Positions 45,978 to 56,253 are shown, counted from the first letter of the stretch. The stretch is 64,000 nucleotides of DNA from Drosophila persimilis (GCF_003286085.1 NW_020825317.1:3720001-3784000); one strand, 5' to 3'. Translations and numbers: made by a program. Notes: generated by a model not told the origin, from the sequence alone.

Positions 45978-45979
45978 CC
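45978..45979 (-). promoter_or_regulatory. Possible recursive splice site (ratchet point)
   Basis: Minus strand: CTCTTTCTGTCTTTTCCTGCAG directly followed by GTAGGG. It has an excellent pyrimidine tract and acceptor AG, with a moderate donor beside it. Confidence 0.3.
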
Positions 45980-46060
45980 TGCAGGAAAAGACAGAAAGAG
46001 AGAGCCGGACAGGGAGAGGAAAAGCGTCCTGATGTTGCAAATTAGAAGCCACCAATGGTG

Positions 46061-46093
<33 letters not shown>

Positions 46094-46228
46094 GTCCGAG
46101 TGTCTGTTGCTGGCTGCCCCTGATGATAAGCATAAAATTATCGACACAAAAGCAAAATTTGTGTAATAAAAATTTTAATTAAGTGTGTTTCGTCGTGTCT
46201 CCTCTTTTTTGTGTGTGTTTTTTTGTTG

Positions 46229-46229
<1 letters not shown>

Positions 46230-46265
<36 letters not shown>
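46230..46265. repeat. (GT)n microsatellite
   Basis: About 18 GT units. It produces poly Cys-Val frames that are not genes. Confidence 0.95.
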
Positions 46266-46266
<1 letters not shown>

Positions 46267-46835
46267 CAGACGAGCCAGCGATGCCCCAGAGCGATGACAG
46301 GGCTCTATCACACGGACACGCGGAAGAGAGGAGAAACGGAGACGCAGACACGGAGCCCGGCTATCATTGCTGGAAATTTATGCAAATCGGTTTCATCCGG
46401 GCAGCAGGCAGCAGCCAGCAGCCAACAGCCAACAGCCACCGACCATCCACTGAATTAAAAGTGGAGTGTTTTCCACGGCAGAGAAACAAAAGGGAGAGCG
46501 ACAGAACGACGATAAGGAACGGGCTGGGAGGCAGCGACAAAGGCAGCGGAACGATTAACGCTTCTAATGAGTACTAAACTCGCCTACGCAATTATGAGAT
46601 AGCAAAGGCCTCCGCGGACCCCCCGGAGCCCGGCAGCTTCCACGGACCAAGGCGGGGCCGTGTGGCGCGTGATGGCCAGAGGGTCTCCCCCTATACCCAA
46701 TCCCCCCACGAATATCTCCCCAGACAACAGGCAATACAGAAACAATAAGTCCCCATGGAATGGAGACCCCAAGTAGAGATTGGTGCCAAAAGGATATCTG
46801 TGAGCGCTCACTTTTAAGTTTCGTTTGAATAGTGG

Positions 46836-47097
46836 TATCGATAGAGCGGCCCGAATTCGACAAATGTGCTCGATAAATCGATAAGCAGTTTATTGACACC
46901 AATTTCACCTTTTGAATGTCATCGAGAAAACAGTTGACCCTATCTTGACTTTCATTTTATAAGATTTATTAACAATTATTTCGGGGGAACACTTCTGCAG
47001 AAGAGCGCTATCTCTCTATCTCCCTATCTGAAGATTAGTTTTGGTTCTGCCTCAAAAAAGGGGCGTATATATTCTCGATAAATCGATAAACAGTTGA
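46836..47097. promoter_or_regulatory. CGATA cluster: DREF/BEAF-32-type element
   Basis: TATCGATAG at 46836, then CTCGATAAATCGATAAGC near 46869 and CTCGATAAATCGATAAAC near 47074. The last two are near-identical 25-base copies about 205 bases apart. TATCGATA is the DRE. Clustered CGATA is the BEAF-32 boundary signature. No gene start is obvious, so a domain boundary or an unannotated housekeeping promoter is possible. Confidence 0.55.
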
Positions 47098-48249
47098 TTG
47101 TCATAGAACACACGGCAGCGGTTTTCCTAAGTCTTCTTCCTATGGGTACTCGCTGGACAATGAAATCACTTTAAGGATGGGCTGTGTTAGCTTAACTCGT
47201 TATATCCTTGGTAAACGATTCATGGACTCCGTGTGGCAGTGGAAATCCCCGTGCTCAAACACTCTGCTCCACAGTTAATTTATACGGACATGGCCGTTGC
47301 TCAATCTCTGCCGCTGCCTCATCCTGCCCCGTCCTGCGCCAGCAGCGGGGCAGCAGGTGGACTTGCAGTGAGACAGAACGCGACAGAATCTCCTGCCAGA
47401 GACACGAGTCGAAGGCAAGAGTGGAAGTTGCGCACAATTTATGGGTCGCCACTTCAAGTCAATAAGCGCATTTGTCTTGTCCTTTCGAGGACAGCGGGAC
47501 ATCCACTGACATTCTACGACAAATGCAGTCAGTGAATAGAATGGCCTGCGTTGGAGGGATTCATGCGATTCATCGGCCAGATCTCTTGACGGGGGTGAAG
47601 TAAATACAAATCTGTGTGCAGTGGAAAAACGGAGAGGCAAGATTTAAGAAATTTCATTACAGGACACGGACTCAGGAGGGGTGTGCAGTCTCCAGTTTAC
47701 TATTTCATTTAATACATTTTTACCATGGATTTTCAGGGCTACGTGCCAAAGGTCCCACAGGATAAAGGATGCAAGGATGCAGGGAATCAGTGTCTCGTCT
47801 ATTCGACTATTCAAAATTCAATCAAATGCATCTTTCTTCTTCCAAGGAGCTCCCCCTGCTGCAGTTTTTCCCAGTAACAATGATTTTCTCCCACTTCTTC
47901 CTGGCTGCTGGCTCCTGGCTGCTGGCTCCTGGCTGCTGGATGCTGGCTCCTGGCATTGTTTGGTCCATAAAAAGAAACAGTTATTAGAATCAGGACTCTC
48001 CCCCTGTCCGGCAGAAGAGAGAGTCCAAAAGGGAGACAGCGCGCAGCAGCAGCAGCAGCAGCCTGAATACTTAGGAAGATTATTATTATTATTGCTGTGG
48101 CTATTTGCCATTGCGTTATTACTGCCACTGTGTATCCACTGTGCAGTGCATATACTTACACTTCCGTCTGGCAGTGTAGTGCACTCCCGACTCTTTTGTT
48201 TAGTTTTCGTGCCCTTCAACGCAGTCGTTCCGCCGATTCCCGACTGAAG
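47098..48249. other. Stretch without a firm gene
   Basis: A plus-strand ATG frame at 47291-47535 is open (MAVAQSLPLPHPAPSC...) but unsupported. Tandem GGCTGCTGGCTCCT units lie at 47900-47954. Confidence 0.45.
47900..47954. repeat. GGCTGCTGGCTCCT tandem repeat
   Basis: About four imperfect 14-base units. Confidence 0.85.
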
Positions 48250-48369
48250 ATGCGAGAGTTCTACGTGATCTATGATCTTTTTCTGAAGGGAGGAAAGTTT
48301 GAGTGTGCGAAACATCTACTAAATATTAGGAAGAATGCCATGGATAGTTCTGCACCCTCTAAGAAGTAG
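48250..48369 (+). CDS. Possible microprotein, 39 aa
   Basis: MREFYVIYDLFLKGGKFECA then KHLLNIRKNAMDSSAPSKK and a stop. The start follows GCAGTCGTTC (initiator-like, about 48221) and GACTGAAG. Mixed codon use, no TATA box, no poly(A) signal nearby. It could be a real short protein or chance. Confidence 0.25.
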   Translation: MREFYVIYDLFLKGGKFECAKHLLNIRKNAMDSSAPSKK

Positions 48370-49500
48370 ATCCACTCACTTTAAGGCAAACTTCTATTCA
48401 GATTTAAGCATTTACTTCTATGGTTGTGCTCCTCTCTCCCACAGGGGCTTTGCAGCCCACAGTTTTGCCAGCAGTTTTTTTGGTGTTCTTCCGCTTCGAT
48501 TGTTTTGCTTTTGGGGTCCTCGTCATTGTGGTGGCTGCTGTTGTTGTTTTGTAGCTAAATTAGCTAAATTGCTTATGGGCACAAACCTCACGTAGCATCC
48601 GCCCACCCACTCACCCCCCTGCCCCCCCCCGGCCACGAAAAAAGAGAACAGAGTGTGGGAAACAGAGTGGGGGAAGGAGCAGAGTTTGTGTTTGGTTTTT
48701 GGCTGAAATTTCTGCTGCTTTTTTGTAATTGTTAATCACGGAATGTTGAGCATTTTCCACGAGCAAGAGAATGGAGAATTCTCCACCGCTGCTGTGCTCT
48801 CCCCCCCCTTCTCTCTTTTCAGTTGTGCGATTTTCTGTTTTGCATGGTCCATTGGGTTCGCTCTACGCTGCTCCGGAGTTGGGGCAAATCTCTTTTACTG
48901 TTTTCATTCCACACCCCCAATCTCCCCCCACTACAAGGGTGTGTACGTGCAGGTAAACGCATAATTAGGAAAATTCCTTTGTTGTCGAGTGCGGAATGAG
49001 GTAGGCGGGGGGCGGGGGGCCCCCACAAAACAAATGCTTAACTGTACACTGAGGAAAAACATTCTACAAAGATATTTACTCGTATCTTTTCGGATTTTTA
49101 AATTAATTTTATAATTAATTTAGGGATATTTTCCCATAAACATTGGAAGACACTTCTACTTCTAGGTCTCCCAGATATGCCAGTTCTCTCAGCTTTTGCT
49201 CTCAGTGCGTGCAGTTCTATCGGCAGCAGCTAAAACCACTTTCGGTTGAGAGAGTCGAAAGTTTCTCGCAGCGGAAAATCTCATTTGTTTACACTGCCAT
49301 TGAATCAAAGAAGAAAAGCGTATAATTTCACAGAGAGAGCATCCTTCGCTGCCATAGCTACCTGCCACTCCAGAGCGAGAATCTTCCCGTATAAGTCATC
49401 AATCGGCAGCAGCCCCAGAGGCCTACCCCTCGGTTTCCTTTTAGGGCATCGCATTTCAAGAAACATCGCATACCATTCCATGGGGGAGGGGGATTCAGAC
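48370..49500. other. Stretch without a firm gene
   Basis: T-rich and C-run sequence at 48.4-49.1 kb. The minus-strand frame MEWYAMFLEMRCPKRKPRGR... at 49305-49480 could be an exon bounded by the acceptor at 49505 and donor CAG/GTAGCT near 49363. It is not called. Confidence 0.4.
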
Positions 49501-49830
49501 TCACCTGAAAGAGATAGAGGGAAATGTGTGAGTAAAAGGGATGTAAGATGAGAAATCAATGTACGTCTGTCTGTCGCTGTGTTTCCGTTTGTTTGCTGCC
49601 TCTGTGGGCTTGGTGAAACGGTTAACAAGTCGTATGAGTAATTTTATGACAGCCGAACGGCAGAGGACAGAGGAGAGAGGCAGCAAAAGGGGGGTGGAAG
49701 TCGGGGAGAAGCTGAAACTTCGATGCCCTTCTTGAACGAGGGCATTGGCCAGGACAGGCTCGGATCGCATTTCGGTGTATCCATAATGGTATTGTCCTTG
49801 GTATGATGATGTCCTCCGTTTGCTAAACAT
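49501..49830 (-). CDS. Possible 109-aa ORF
   Basis: ATG frame MFSKRRTSSYQGQYHYGYTE, MRSEPVLANALVQEGHRSFS, open to 49501. An acceptor-like TTCTCAG lies about 50 bases before the ATG. Other frames here are open too, so the coding frame is uncertain, and the frame ends at the possible recursive splice site. Confidence 0.22.
   Translation of the reverse strand: MFSKRRTSSYQGQYHYGYTEMRSEPVLANALVQEGHRSFSFSPTSTPLLLPLSSVLCRSAVIKLLIRLVNRFTKPTEAANKRKHSDRQTYIDFSSYIPFTHTFPSISFR
49504..49505 (-). promoter_or_regulatory. Possible recursive splice site (ratchet point)
   Basis: Minus strand: TTTCCCTCTATCTCTTTCAG abutting GTGAGT, that is a strong acceptor fused to a consensus donor. A cryptic donor CAG/GTAGCT lies about 140 bases on, as in recursive-splice exons. 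It implies a long minus-strand intron here, most simply of the PLEKHH-like gene. Confidence 0.45.
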
Positions 49831-52800
49831 GTTCCAAGCAAGAACCACAGCTTCAAGGATTCACGATAGCTCAATAGTCCCTGAGAACGGACGGACCATC
49901 AATCAGACGAGAGTATCCAAAGAGTCGGCCTCTTTCTCTGCCTACTCCGCCTTTCACTTTCCCTTCCAGAAAAGATGCCTAAGATACACTCGGAGAGAAT
50001 TTTTATTTCCACGCACGCATAAAATGCCATTTCTAATTTACGATCCTTCCGTGTGGGTCCCGGGCCGAGCTCCCCTTCGCCTCTGCCTCTGCCTTTTCCT
50101 TTGCCTTTTTTTTCGTTTATGATGAATTTTCGTTATTTTCTTTTGCTTTATTGTTATTGTTCTTTGTTTGCTGTTTTCCCTGATTGCAATCCCACACACC
50201 CCCCTGCGAGCCCAAGACCTTTCCCCGCCCTTCGATTGAGCTTACGATTTCGAATTCGAATTCGATTCTCGACTGTATGGCTGCACACCTAAAATAATGC
50301 CATAAAATCAGAGGCGAGCCCCAGCTTTCCCTCTAATTAAATCAACATAAAAGCGGAGCTTCCCGAGCTCCAAAGGGGAAGGGGGTGTGGCTGCATTTTC
50401 TCCACAAAAATTAATGACGTGGAAATTGGTTCTTCCTCAAACTTTTGTTCTCTCCCACGCTCCCGCTCTGTGTGTGGAAGGAAAGCAGCGGAAAACGAAG
50501 CCACAGATACAGATGGTCCCGGCACGCAGAGTACGTTTTTATCTGAAGTTCGCTGCAGAATAAAGTTCAAGTTCGACCAAGAAGTAAGTCACAAAAGATG
50601 CTTGGATGTCACAGAAAAAGAGTGCATAATTTAAAGACTACGAGGATCCCAGTTCTACAAAAAAAAACTCAGAGGAGAAGATGCGCCTAATGATTGCAGA
50701 CTTGATATATTAATATAAAATATTACAGTACTGATTCCAGACATATTATTCCTGCAGCTTCATCTTTGTGTTTAATCCATCTTCAATCTTCCTCTTCCAA
50801 TAGCAAAATATATGAACTATTCTGAAGTAAGACGATAATGGAACCATCATTTCGTACAGCTCATATGTTTCGCCTTAAAGGAAGGAAACCTGAATGGTCC
50901 ACTACTTTTTTGTGTTGTTCTGCTTGGGATTTACAAATCTTTGGAGGGAGCATCTGCCTTTTATACTTTGGGGATCGATGCCACCCATTGTTGTGTTTTC
51001 CCAGATGTAAGGGTGCTCTCCATGGGATATTATTCCTCAATCTCCATATTGTGTGGCGCTACAAGAACTGGTTCACACTGATTCAAATTCTGTTGCCTCT
51101 TCCAATGAATTTCCTTCAGGTTTGTTAGTAGGTCTCGAGCTTTGTTTTACTTTAACGTTACCCTATCTTTCACCGAGATTTTCTTTTCCTTTCTCCACCT
51201 CTAAATGTAGTTCTCCCCATCTCTTTATCCGTTCTCTATGTCGCCACTTCGAGTCCATGTATTTATCTGGATTCCAGCTATTTCCTTGTTCCACAGTTCT
51301 GCTTCCCTTCTGTACTCCCAATCCATCTGTTTTCCCTCTCATCCATCACTTTTCGCTTCCCAAATCGCAGTACAATTTTCCATTTTCCCCTGTTTATATT
51401 TTCTTTTTAATCAATTTAATGAACCCAAAAACGCAAAAATTTGTCATGCTTCGATATGCCGAAAATTTGTCAATTGGACAGACGTCTCCCCCCCTTTTTG
51501 CCCACAAATTTCACGCAGAATATATTTGGGGGGAGGAGTAGGAGTGGAGTGGTGGTACAGTACGCACACTGCATACATAAATCAATTTCAATTAACGTTA
51601 ATTAAATACGCATCAAGTGGGCATGACCACAAAAGCAAAATACAGAAGCGGCAGGACTCCCCGAGACCCGGAACCCAAAACCAGGAGCGTGTCAGTGGCA
51701 CGGTACACGGGCCACAGGGCAGGACACAGGGGGTTGCGCGAGAGCCAGGAGCGGACAAGAGCACATAAAAAACCGACGCTGAAATGGGTGAATGGTTAAA
51801 GTCCCACAGATTCAGAGATTGGGGGAGACTCAGAGAAGAGACTTCCTTCCACAAATGGAAAATGCTATTGCCCCGAAAGGGGGCGTCTGTTGTGCGTCTG
51901 CTTTGCGGTTGTGCGCCTGGCTGGCTTGTCCAAAGACAAAAAACAAAAAACAAAAAACACTGGAAAAACAAGAGGAAAAGGCCTGCGTTCTTCGTTGGAA
52001 GCTCACAGTACTCTTCCACCGAAAATGAAGCTTTGTATTCGATAGGAAAATCAATCGATTTCAAGCCCGATATCAGACTATGCCAGCATATAGCCCAGGG
52101 CTCCGATCTGCTATCAAATCTGTTTATCCACATCGAATAAGGTTTGATATTTAATCAGGTCTGCTTCCCCCCCTGCTTCCCAGTTTTCTCATATTCATAT
52201 GTACCCCTTCGAAAGGGTATATCGAAAACCCCAAGACCAACCACACCCACTGCACTCCACACAAACGGAAATAGCGTAAAAAGCCAGTTCTGAAACCGCA
52301 ATGATGTGACCGAAAATGGACGAGCAACCGAAACGAAACCCCAGTGCCCGAAAAACCAGCCGGAAGAACGGAGGAACACATCTAACATTACAAACAAGTA
52401 ACAAAATCTGTCGTACATCCAACCCCCCCCCCCCCCACCGTTCTGGCATTGCCAGTATGCGCCACCCCCAGAACCAGAGCCAGAACTAGAGGCCTGGTCT
52501 GCCTGCAAATGACATTGATATTTTTGTAGTTTTCCACATAGTCCACAAACGAGCGAGCGCCCACAAATGGTGTTCGGGGGCAAAATGTACAAAGGAGGAG
52601 GGAGGAGGGAAAGGGTCTAAAAAATCATACAAATACGATAGCCAGAGAGAGCAGACTGGCGAGTTTACCCTGTAGATATCGAAGAAATAGACAACTTTCA
52701 AAGTAAAGATAAAGACTGAGAGATCATTATATTTAAATTGAAATCGAGACTGCTTTCCAGTGGAAGCTTCCTGAAACTTGGCACTGCTTGCTAGTGCAAA

Positions 52801-53640
52801 CTGCTTGGATTACTTAAGGTTCAGATGCATTTTTCGGTACAGTTGATCCCGCACTTCTCTCCCTTAGGACCTTCTTGGTGACTTTTTTTGGTGTACGCTA
52901 CTAGAACGGCCACAAGTATGGCCCTTTAGCCCACTCTCTACAACTTAATTGCTTGCACTGCTTACCGTAAACTGCTTCTTACGAGAAATAGTTAGCTTTT
53001 CCAGAACCAGATGCTTAGAAATCTTTTAAGCTACATTCCAAGGGAGTGATTCCAATCCATGATCAAACCATTCCTTTAAGCTATCATACCTCAAAAGATC
53101 TTGATGTACTTTCAACGGGAAGTACCTACCACATTTCTCTTCTAGGAAAAGGTTGGTTCTGCTCTCAGGGAAAATCCAAACGCATGAAAAATCCCCTCTT
53201 CCCCTCTTCGTGAAAGCTCTTGTTTTTCCTGCCTTCCGCAGGACACGAGGTACTATTACGAGTGGAGCTCTGCGACTGCCTTTACTTTGTGAATCATTGG
53301 AAAAGTGCGAGTTTTCCCAGCATGCAGCTGCTGTGGCGATTTTTCTATTTTCCATTTATATTTTGGGGCGCTTTTGTGTATTCAATTTTAAAGTTTCGTT
53401 TAATTACAAAACTCATTAGAGTGGAAACTTTTGCGTAGCGCACCAGGGTATGCAATGCTAATTGAAATTGAAATTCGAGTTGGAATTGGAGTGGGAGCTG
53501 GAGCTGGAGCGAGGGCACAGCCTGGTACTGCTGTCACTAGTGGCACACTGGTACTGCCGCGGCCACTGCCACGGAAAACAGCCCCAGCTGACGCACATCT
53601 CTCCCACATCATGGATCGTGGATCGTGGATCATGGCGCCC
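49831..53640. other. Stretch without a firm gene
   Basis: Frames at plus 51784-52140 (ending ...CQHIAQGSDLLSNLFIHIE) and minus 51588-52133 overlap and cannot both be real; neither has a promoter. A C14 run lies at 52424-52437. GGAGCT-type repeats lie at 53485-53510. Confidence 0.45.
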
Positions 53641-53673
53641 TATAAAGGCCCTCGGACAGGCGCTCCACCCAGT
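53641..53673 (+). promoter_or_regulatory. TATA/initiator core promoter of the 53700 gene
   Basis: TATAAAG at 53641 and initiator-like CCCAGTT with A at 53671, exactly 30 bases apart. The leader would be 29 bases. Confidence 0.65.
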
Positions 53674-53699
53674 TGGCGAACCACAGTCGATGGTTGAAC

Positions 53700-54242
53700 A
53701 TGCTGCGCCTTATGTCCCACTGCCCCGTGTACTCGATCTTCTGCTGCCGCCAGCGTGAAGCCCGCGAGGAGGATCAGCAGACCATTGCCGATCAGCTGGA
53801 GATCCCGCAGGAGCAGCCACAGCTCCATGGAAGTCCAGCCGAAAGCAGCACGGCTGCCATCATTATGCCCATGCAGGAGGTGCCGCGCCAGGAGTTTCAC
53901 TCTCCACCGAAACGTGTGGCCTGGACAACGGACCGTATGTTTAAACGACACACACGACGCCGTGCCTCCCACTCGCCCGCCCAACTCGAGGAGATGTGCG
54001 TCAATGTGGAAGTTCATCATTTCCCAAAGTCAGAGGCCGAGACGGAGACGGCGCCTGGGACGCAGATCCCTCACCTGGCGCTGCAGCTAGGTAGGGAGAT
54101 GGCGCTGGAGCCGGATTCATTCACTGACAACCCCATTGCGGCGGGTGTTGAGGTCTTCCCATCAGACACAGTGGCCATACTGCACCTGGCTACAATCGAG
54201 ACAGCCACAGCCACACTCAAGCATCATCAGCCTTTGATGTGA
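53700..54242 (+). CDS. Small orphan protein, 180 aa, cysteine-rich N-terminus
   Basis: ATG frame following a well-placed TATA/Inr; AATAAA at 54375. It begins MLRLMSHCPVYSIFCCRQRE: hydrophobic with Cys8, Cys15 and Cys16, then basic. A Gln/Glu-rich segment follows (AREEDQQTIADQLEIPQEQP), then a basic patch (HSPPKRVAWTTDRMFKRHTR) and an acidic to neutral C-terminus (KSEAETETAPGTQIPHLALQ, DTVAILHLATIETATATLKH). No membrane helix is evident; Cys acylation would be the membrane anchor. It lies just upstream of the 54620 gene on the same strand, with similar architecture. Family unknown. A minus-strand frame over its first third also looks protein-like but is broken by stops. Confidence 0.68.
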   Translation: MLRLMSHCPVYSIFCCRQREAREEDQQTIADQLEIPQEQPQLHGSPAESSTAAIIMPMQEVPRQEFHSPPKRVAWTTDRMFKRHTRRRASHSPAQLEEMCVNVEVHHFPKSEAETETAPGTQIPHLALQLGREMALEPDSFTDNPIAAGVEVFPSDTVAILHLATIETATATLKHHQPLM

Positions 54243-54374
54243 GAGCTCCGATGTCGAGCGAACGCCCCGCGCGTATGGAGTTTCTCTATATTTTGCTGCT
54301 GATTTGCACTCGCAAATTGGTAACCGAAGAGCAGTCAGAACAGTAGATAAGTGCACTATAATACGATATGATAT

Positions 54375-54380
54375 AATAAA
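54375..54380 (+). terminator. Poly(A) signal of the 53700 gene
   Basis: AATAAA, 133 bases past the stop. Confidence 0.6.
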
Positions 54381-54557
54381 TTGCTGTGCGATGGCGATGG
54401 CGATTGCGAGTGCATTTTCCGCGGAATGACCATAAGCGACAGCGTTTTGCGTTTTGCGGAAAACAGAAACAGTTGTGTGTCGGAATTCCAGCTAACACAA
54501 CTGTACTTTCGATGGGGGATGGGAAAACACATTTGTGTTTGTACAGTCATTGGAGTC

Positions 54558-54593
54558 TATATAGGCCGCGCTGCCACAGAGCCAGAGCTCAGT
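54558..54593 (+). promoter_or_regulatory. TATA/initiator core promoter of the 54620 gene
   Basis: TATATAG at 54558 and TCAGTA with A at 54591. The leader would be about 29 bases. Confidence 0.7.
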
Positions 54594-54619
54594 AGAGCCC
54601 TCGTTTGCCTCGTTTCAAG

Positions 54620-54970
54620 ATGTGTTTCCTTCGGTTGCTCTACTGCTGCTGCTGCTGCCGCAGACTGCAGCACAAACGTCAGCAGGACTCGCACCGTTCG
54701 CCTCTGCCCGACGTGCAGCTGCAGCAGCTATCGCCCGATTGCCGGCTGGCGATCGGGGACATGGACCAGGGACAGAGGCACAGCCTCCAGGCGGCGCCTC
54801 AGAACCGCATCACCAGCAGCACCTTCAGCAGCTGGTCCTGCGGCGACGAGCTGTACGATGCGGATGAGCATGACGATGAGCGGACGCCCAGTGTGTGGAA
54901 GGCCTGGTGGCTCCAGGGAGCCACCTTGAATGAGGAGATCCTGCGCAATCCGTCCTCGATCGTCGCCTGA
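54620..54970 (+). CDS. Small orphan protein, 116 aa, five-cysteine N-terminus
   Basis: Frame with strong G/C-ending codons, a TATA/Inr promoter and AATAAA 60 bases after the stop. It begins MCFLRLLYCCCCCRRLQHKR: a hydrophobic start, a run of five Cys and a basic cluster, a textbook palmitoylation and plasma-membrane or Golgi anchor. A Gln-rich middle follows (PDVQLQQLSPDCRLAIGDMD), then an acidic patch (CGDELYDADEHDDERTPSVW) and KAWWLQGATLNEEILRNPSS. The in-frame ATG 15 bases upstream is absent, so this ATG is the first. Family unknown; probably related in design to its upstream neighbour at 53700. Confidence 0.85.
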   Translation: MCFLRLLYCCCCCRRLQHKRQQDSHRSPLPDVQLQQLSPDCRLAIGDMDQGQRHSLQAAPQNRITSSTFSSWSCGDELYDADEHDDERTPSVWKAWWLQGATLNEEILRNPSSIVA

Positions 54971-55030
54971 ACTCCAGAAAGGGAAGGCGCGAGCGTGGGC
55001 GAGAGAGAGGGAGAGGGAGGGAGTTGAGGG

Positions 55031-55036
55031 AATAAA
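55031..55036 (+). terminator. Poly(A) signal of the 54620 gene
   Basis: AATAAA, 60 bases past the stop. Confidence 0.7.
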
Positions 55037-55870
55037 GATTTCTTTGAAGGCATTTATTTATTACTTTAATAATGCAGAGTCCTGTTTTCATTGGAGCTGC
55101 ATTTCCATTGCATTTTCCAGTGGGGGTTCGCCTTGCAATTCCTTTTGTGCCTGCTCTCTGGCTCCCCAATTGAATTTCCCACACAGCAGCCAAGGGAACA
55201 ACTATTCGTTCTGTAAAAGGATAGCAAATCCTTTTGGTGGCACACTCTGGACCTGCATCTCCACCTGGCAGGGCTTGGCCATGCATTTTTAAAATTAAAT
55301 TACTCCACGTTTAGGGGCGAGCGAAAAAAAAGGGACAACGGCCAACAGGCAACCGATTGGGCTTGTGGCAGAAAGAAACTGTGTAATAAAAATTTGATTA
55401 GCTGCTTGTTTAACTTTAATTAAGTGAATGCCACATGCCACACACTGCAGGAGGGAGAGCTTGGAGTGGGGTCCACTGGGTTATCAAATATTTAGCCAGC
55501 TTCCAGGGTCCTCTAGGCAGGGCACTCCTACATATTACACATTTTGTTGAAGAGCAAAAACACCAGGAACAGCAAGCAGCAGGCAGGCAGACAAATCTCT
55601 GAATATTCATGATAATCATTAGCTCGAACCCCGCAAAGGCCGCAAGGGACACACAGCACTCGAGGCAGACAGGAGGACAGCAGAAGTCCTCTGTCCTCTG
55701 GTCACGACCTGGGAATATATACCTATCTGAGAGTACAATTCGTAATATAAGTAGATCAATCAGGAAATGAATATGAATATGAATCAATCCAACATTGAAA
55801 AGGAAACTGCACGAAAAACTTGCACATTCCCCTTCAGATTCCATAGTATTTCCAATTCAAGGAAAAGAAC
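55037..55870. other. Stretch without a called gene
   Basis: Nothing beyond AT-rich sequence and chance frames. Confidence 0.5.
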
Positions 55871-55970
55871 CTTCACGATTCACGATAAAACTACCCAAAG
55901 GTAAGTCTCTGTATACCTACAGCTGTTGGCTGAACAACAGATGCTAATTATTTCCAATCATATTGTACAG

Positions 55971-56084
55971 AATCATTCCTCATTGAAGAGAAGAAGAGCT
56001 CCAGCGATAACAAATCGGCTCCAAAATTCGTTTGGAGCAGATATACCTATATTCTCAAATAAAGTGAGAAACAACAATCACAAG
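55971..56084 (+). other. Putative exon of an unknown plus-strand gene
   Basis: Acceptor ATATTGTACAG and donor CACAAG/GTAAGT flank 114 bases, and a further donor AAAG/GTAAGT lies just upstream near 55880. Joined in one frame, the upstream part and this exon read ...PSRFTIKLPK-E-SFLIEEKKSSSDNKSAPKFV and stop at TAA inside the exon; another frame is open throughout. The start of the gene is not seen. A divergent copy of the donor region follows (56175-56246). Confidence 0.3.
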
Positions 56085-56246
56085 GTAAGTTTAAATAACC
56101 CTAGATTTTCTTAAGCAACGGGTTCCGTCAGATTGTTCCTTAGGGAAGGGCTCCTTACAGCTACCGTGATACTAACCAACAATTCAAAAAGGCAAGTGGT
56201 TAATAATCCACTAGATCTTCTTAGACAACACAGGTAATTCCGTCGG
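56071..56246 (+). repeat. Tandem duplication of a splice-donor module
   Basis: 56071-56134 and 56175-56246 are diverged copies: ACAACAAT...AAGG(T/C)AAGT, then CTAGAT(T/C)TTCTTA, then TTCCGTC. The second copy carries GCAAGT, a GC-type donor. Confidence 0.6.
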
Positions 56247-56253
56247 TCGACGT

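Larger units (their letters stand above)
44205..46829. other. Stretch with possible secreted-peptide relic, recursive splice site and GT repeat
   Basis: An 89-codon minus-strand frame at 45255-45524 (MIFFSEEDADRGRALPL...) and others are open but unsupported; overlapping frames there look equally good, so none is called. Confidence 0.45.

Noticed and set aside
46183..46577. Plus-strand frame with a Cys-Val run
   Set aside because: It is produced by the (GT)n microsatellite.
49360..49505. Reading with an odorant-binding-protein-like CFLKC motif (minus strand)
   Set aside because: Only one cysteine pair resembles the family; the other spacings and flanking helices are missing, and the other frame is equally open.
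51588..52140. Overlapping long frames on both strands
   Set aside because: Neither has a promoter, splice sites or poly(A) signal, and both cannot be coding.
52424..52437. Run of 14 C
   Set aside because: A simple homopolymer, possibly a sequencing-length artefact; no function inferred.
53635..53760. Minus-strand frame QWDIRRSMFNHRLWFANW... that looks like a protein C-terminus
   Set aside because: It is closed by two stops just upstream, has no plausible acceptor joining it to an open frame and no poly(A) signal, while the plus strand has TATA, initiator, an intact frame and AATAAA.
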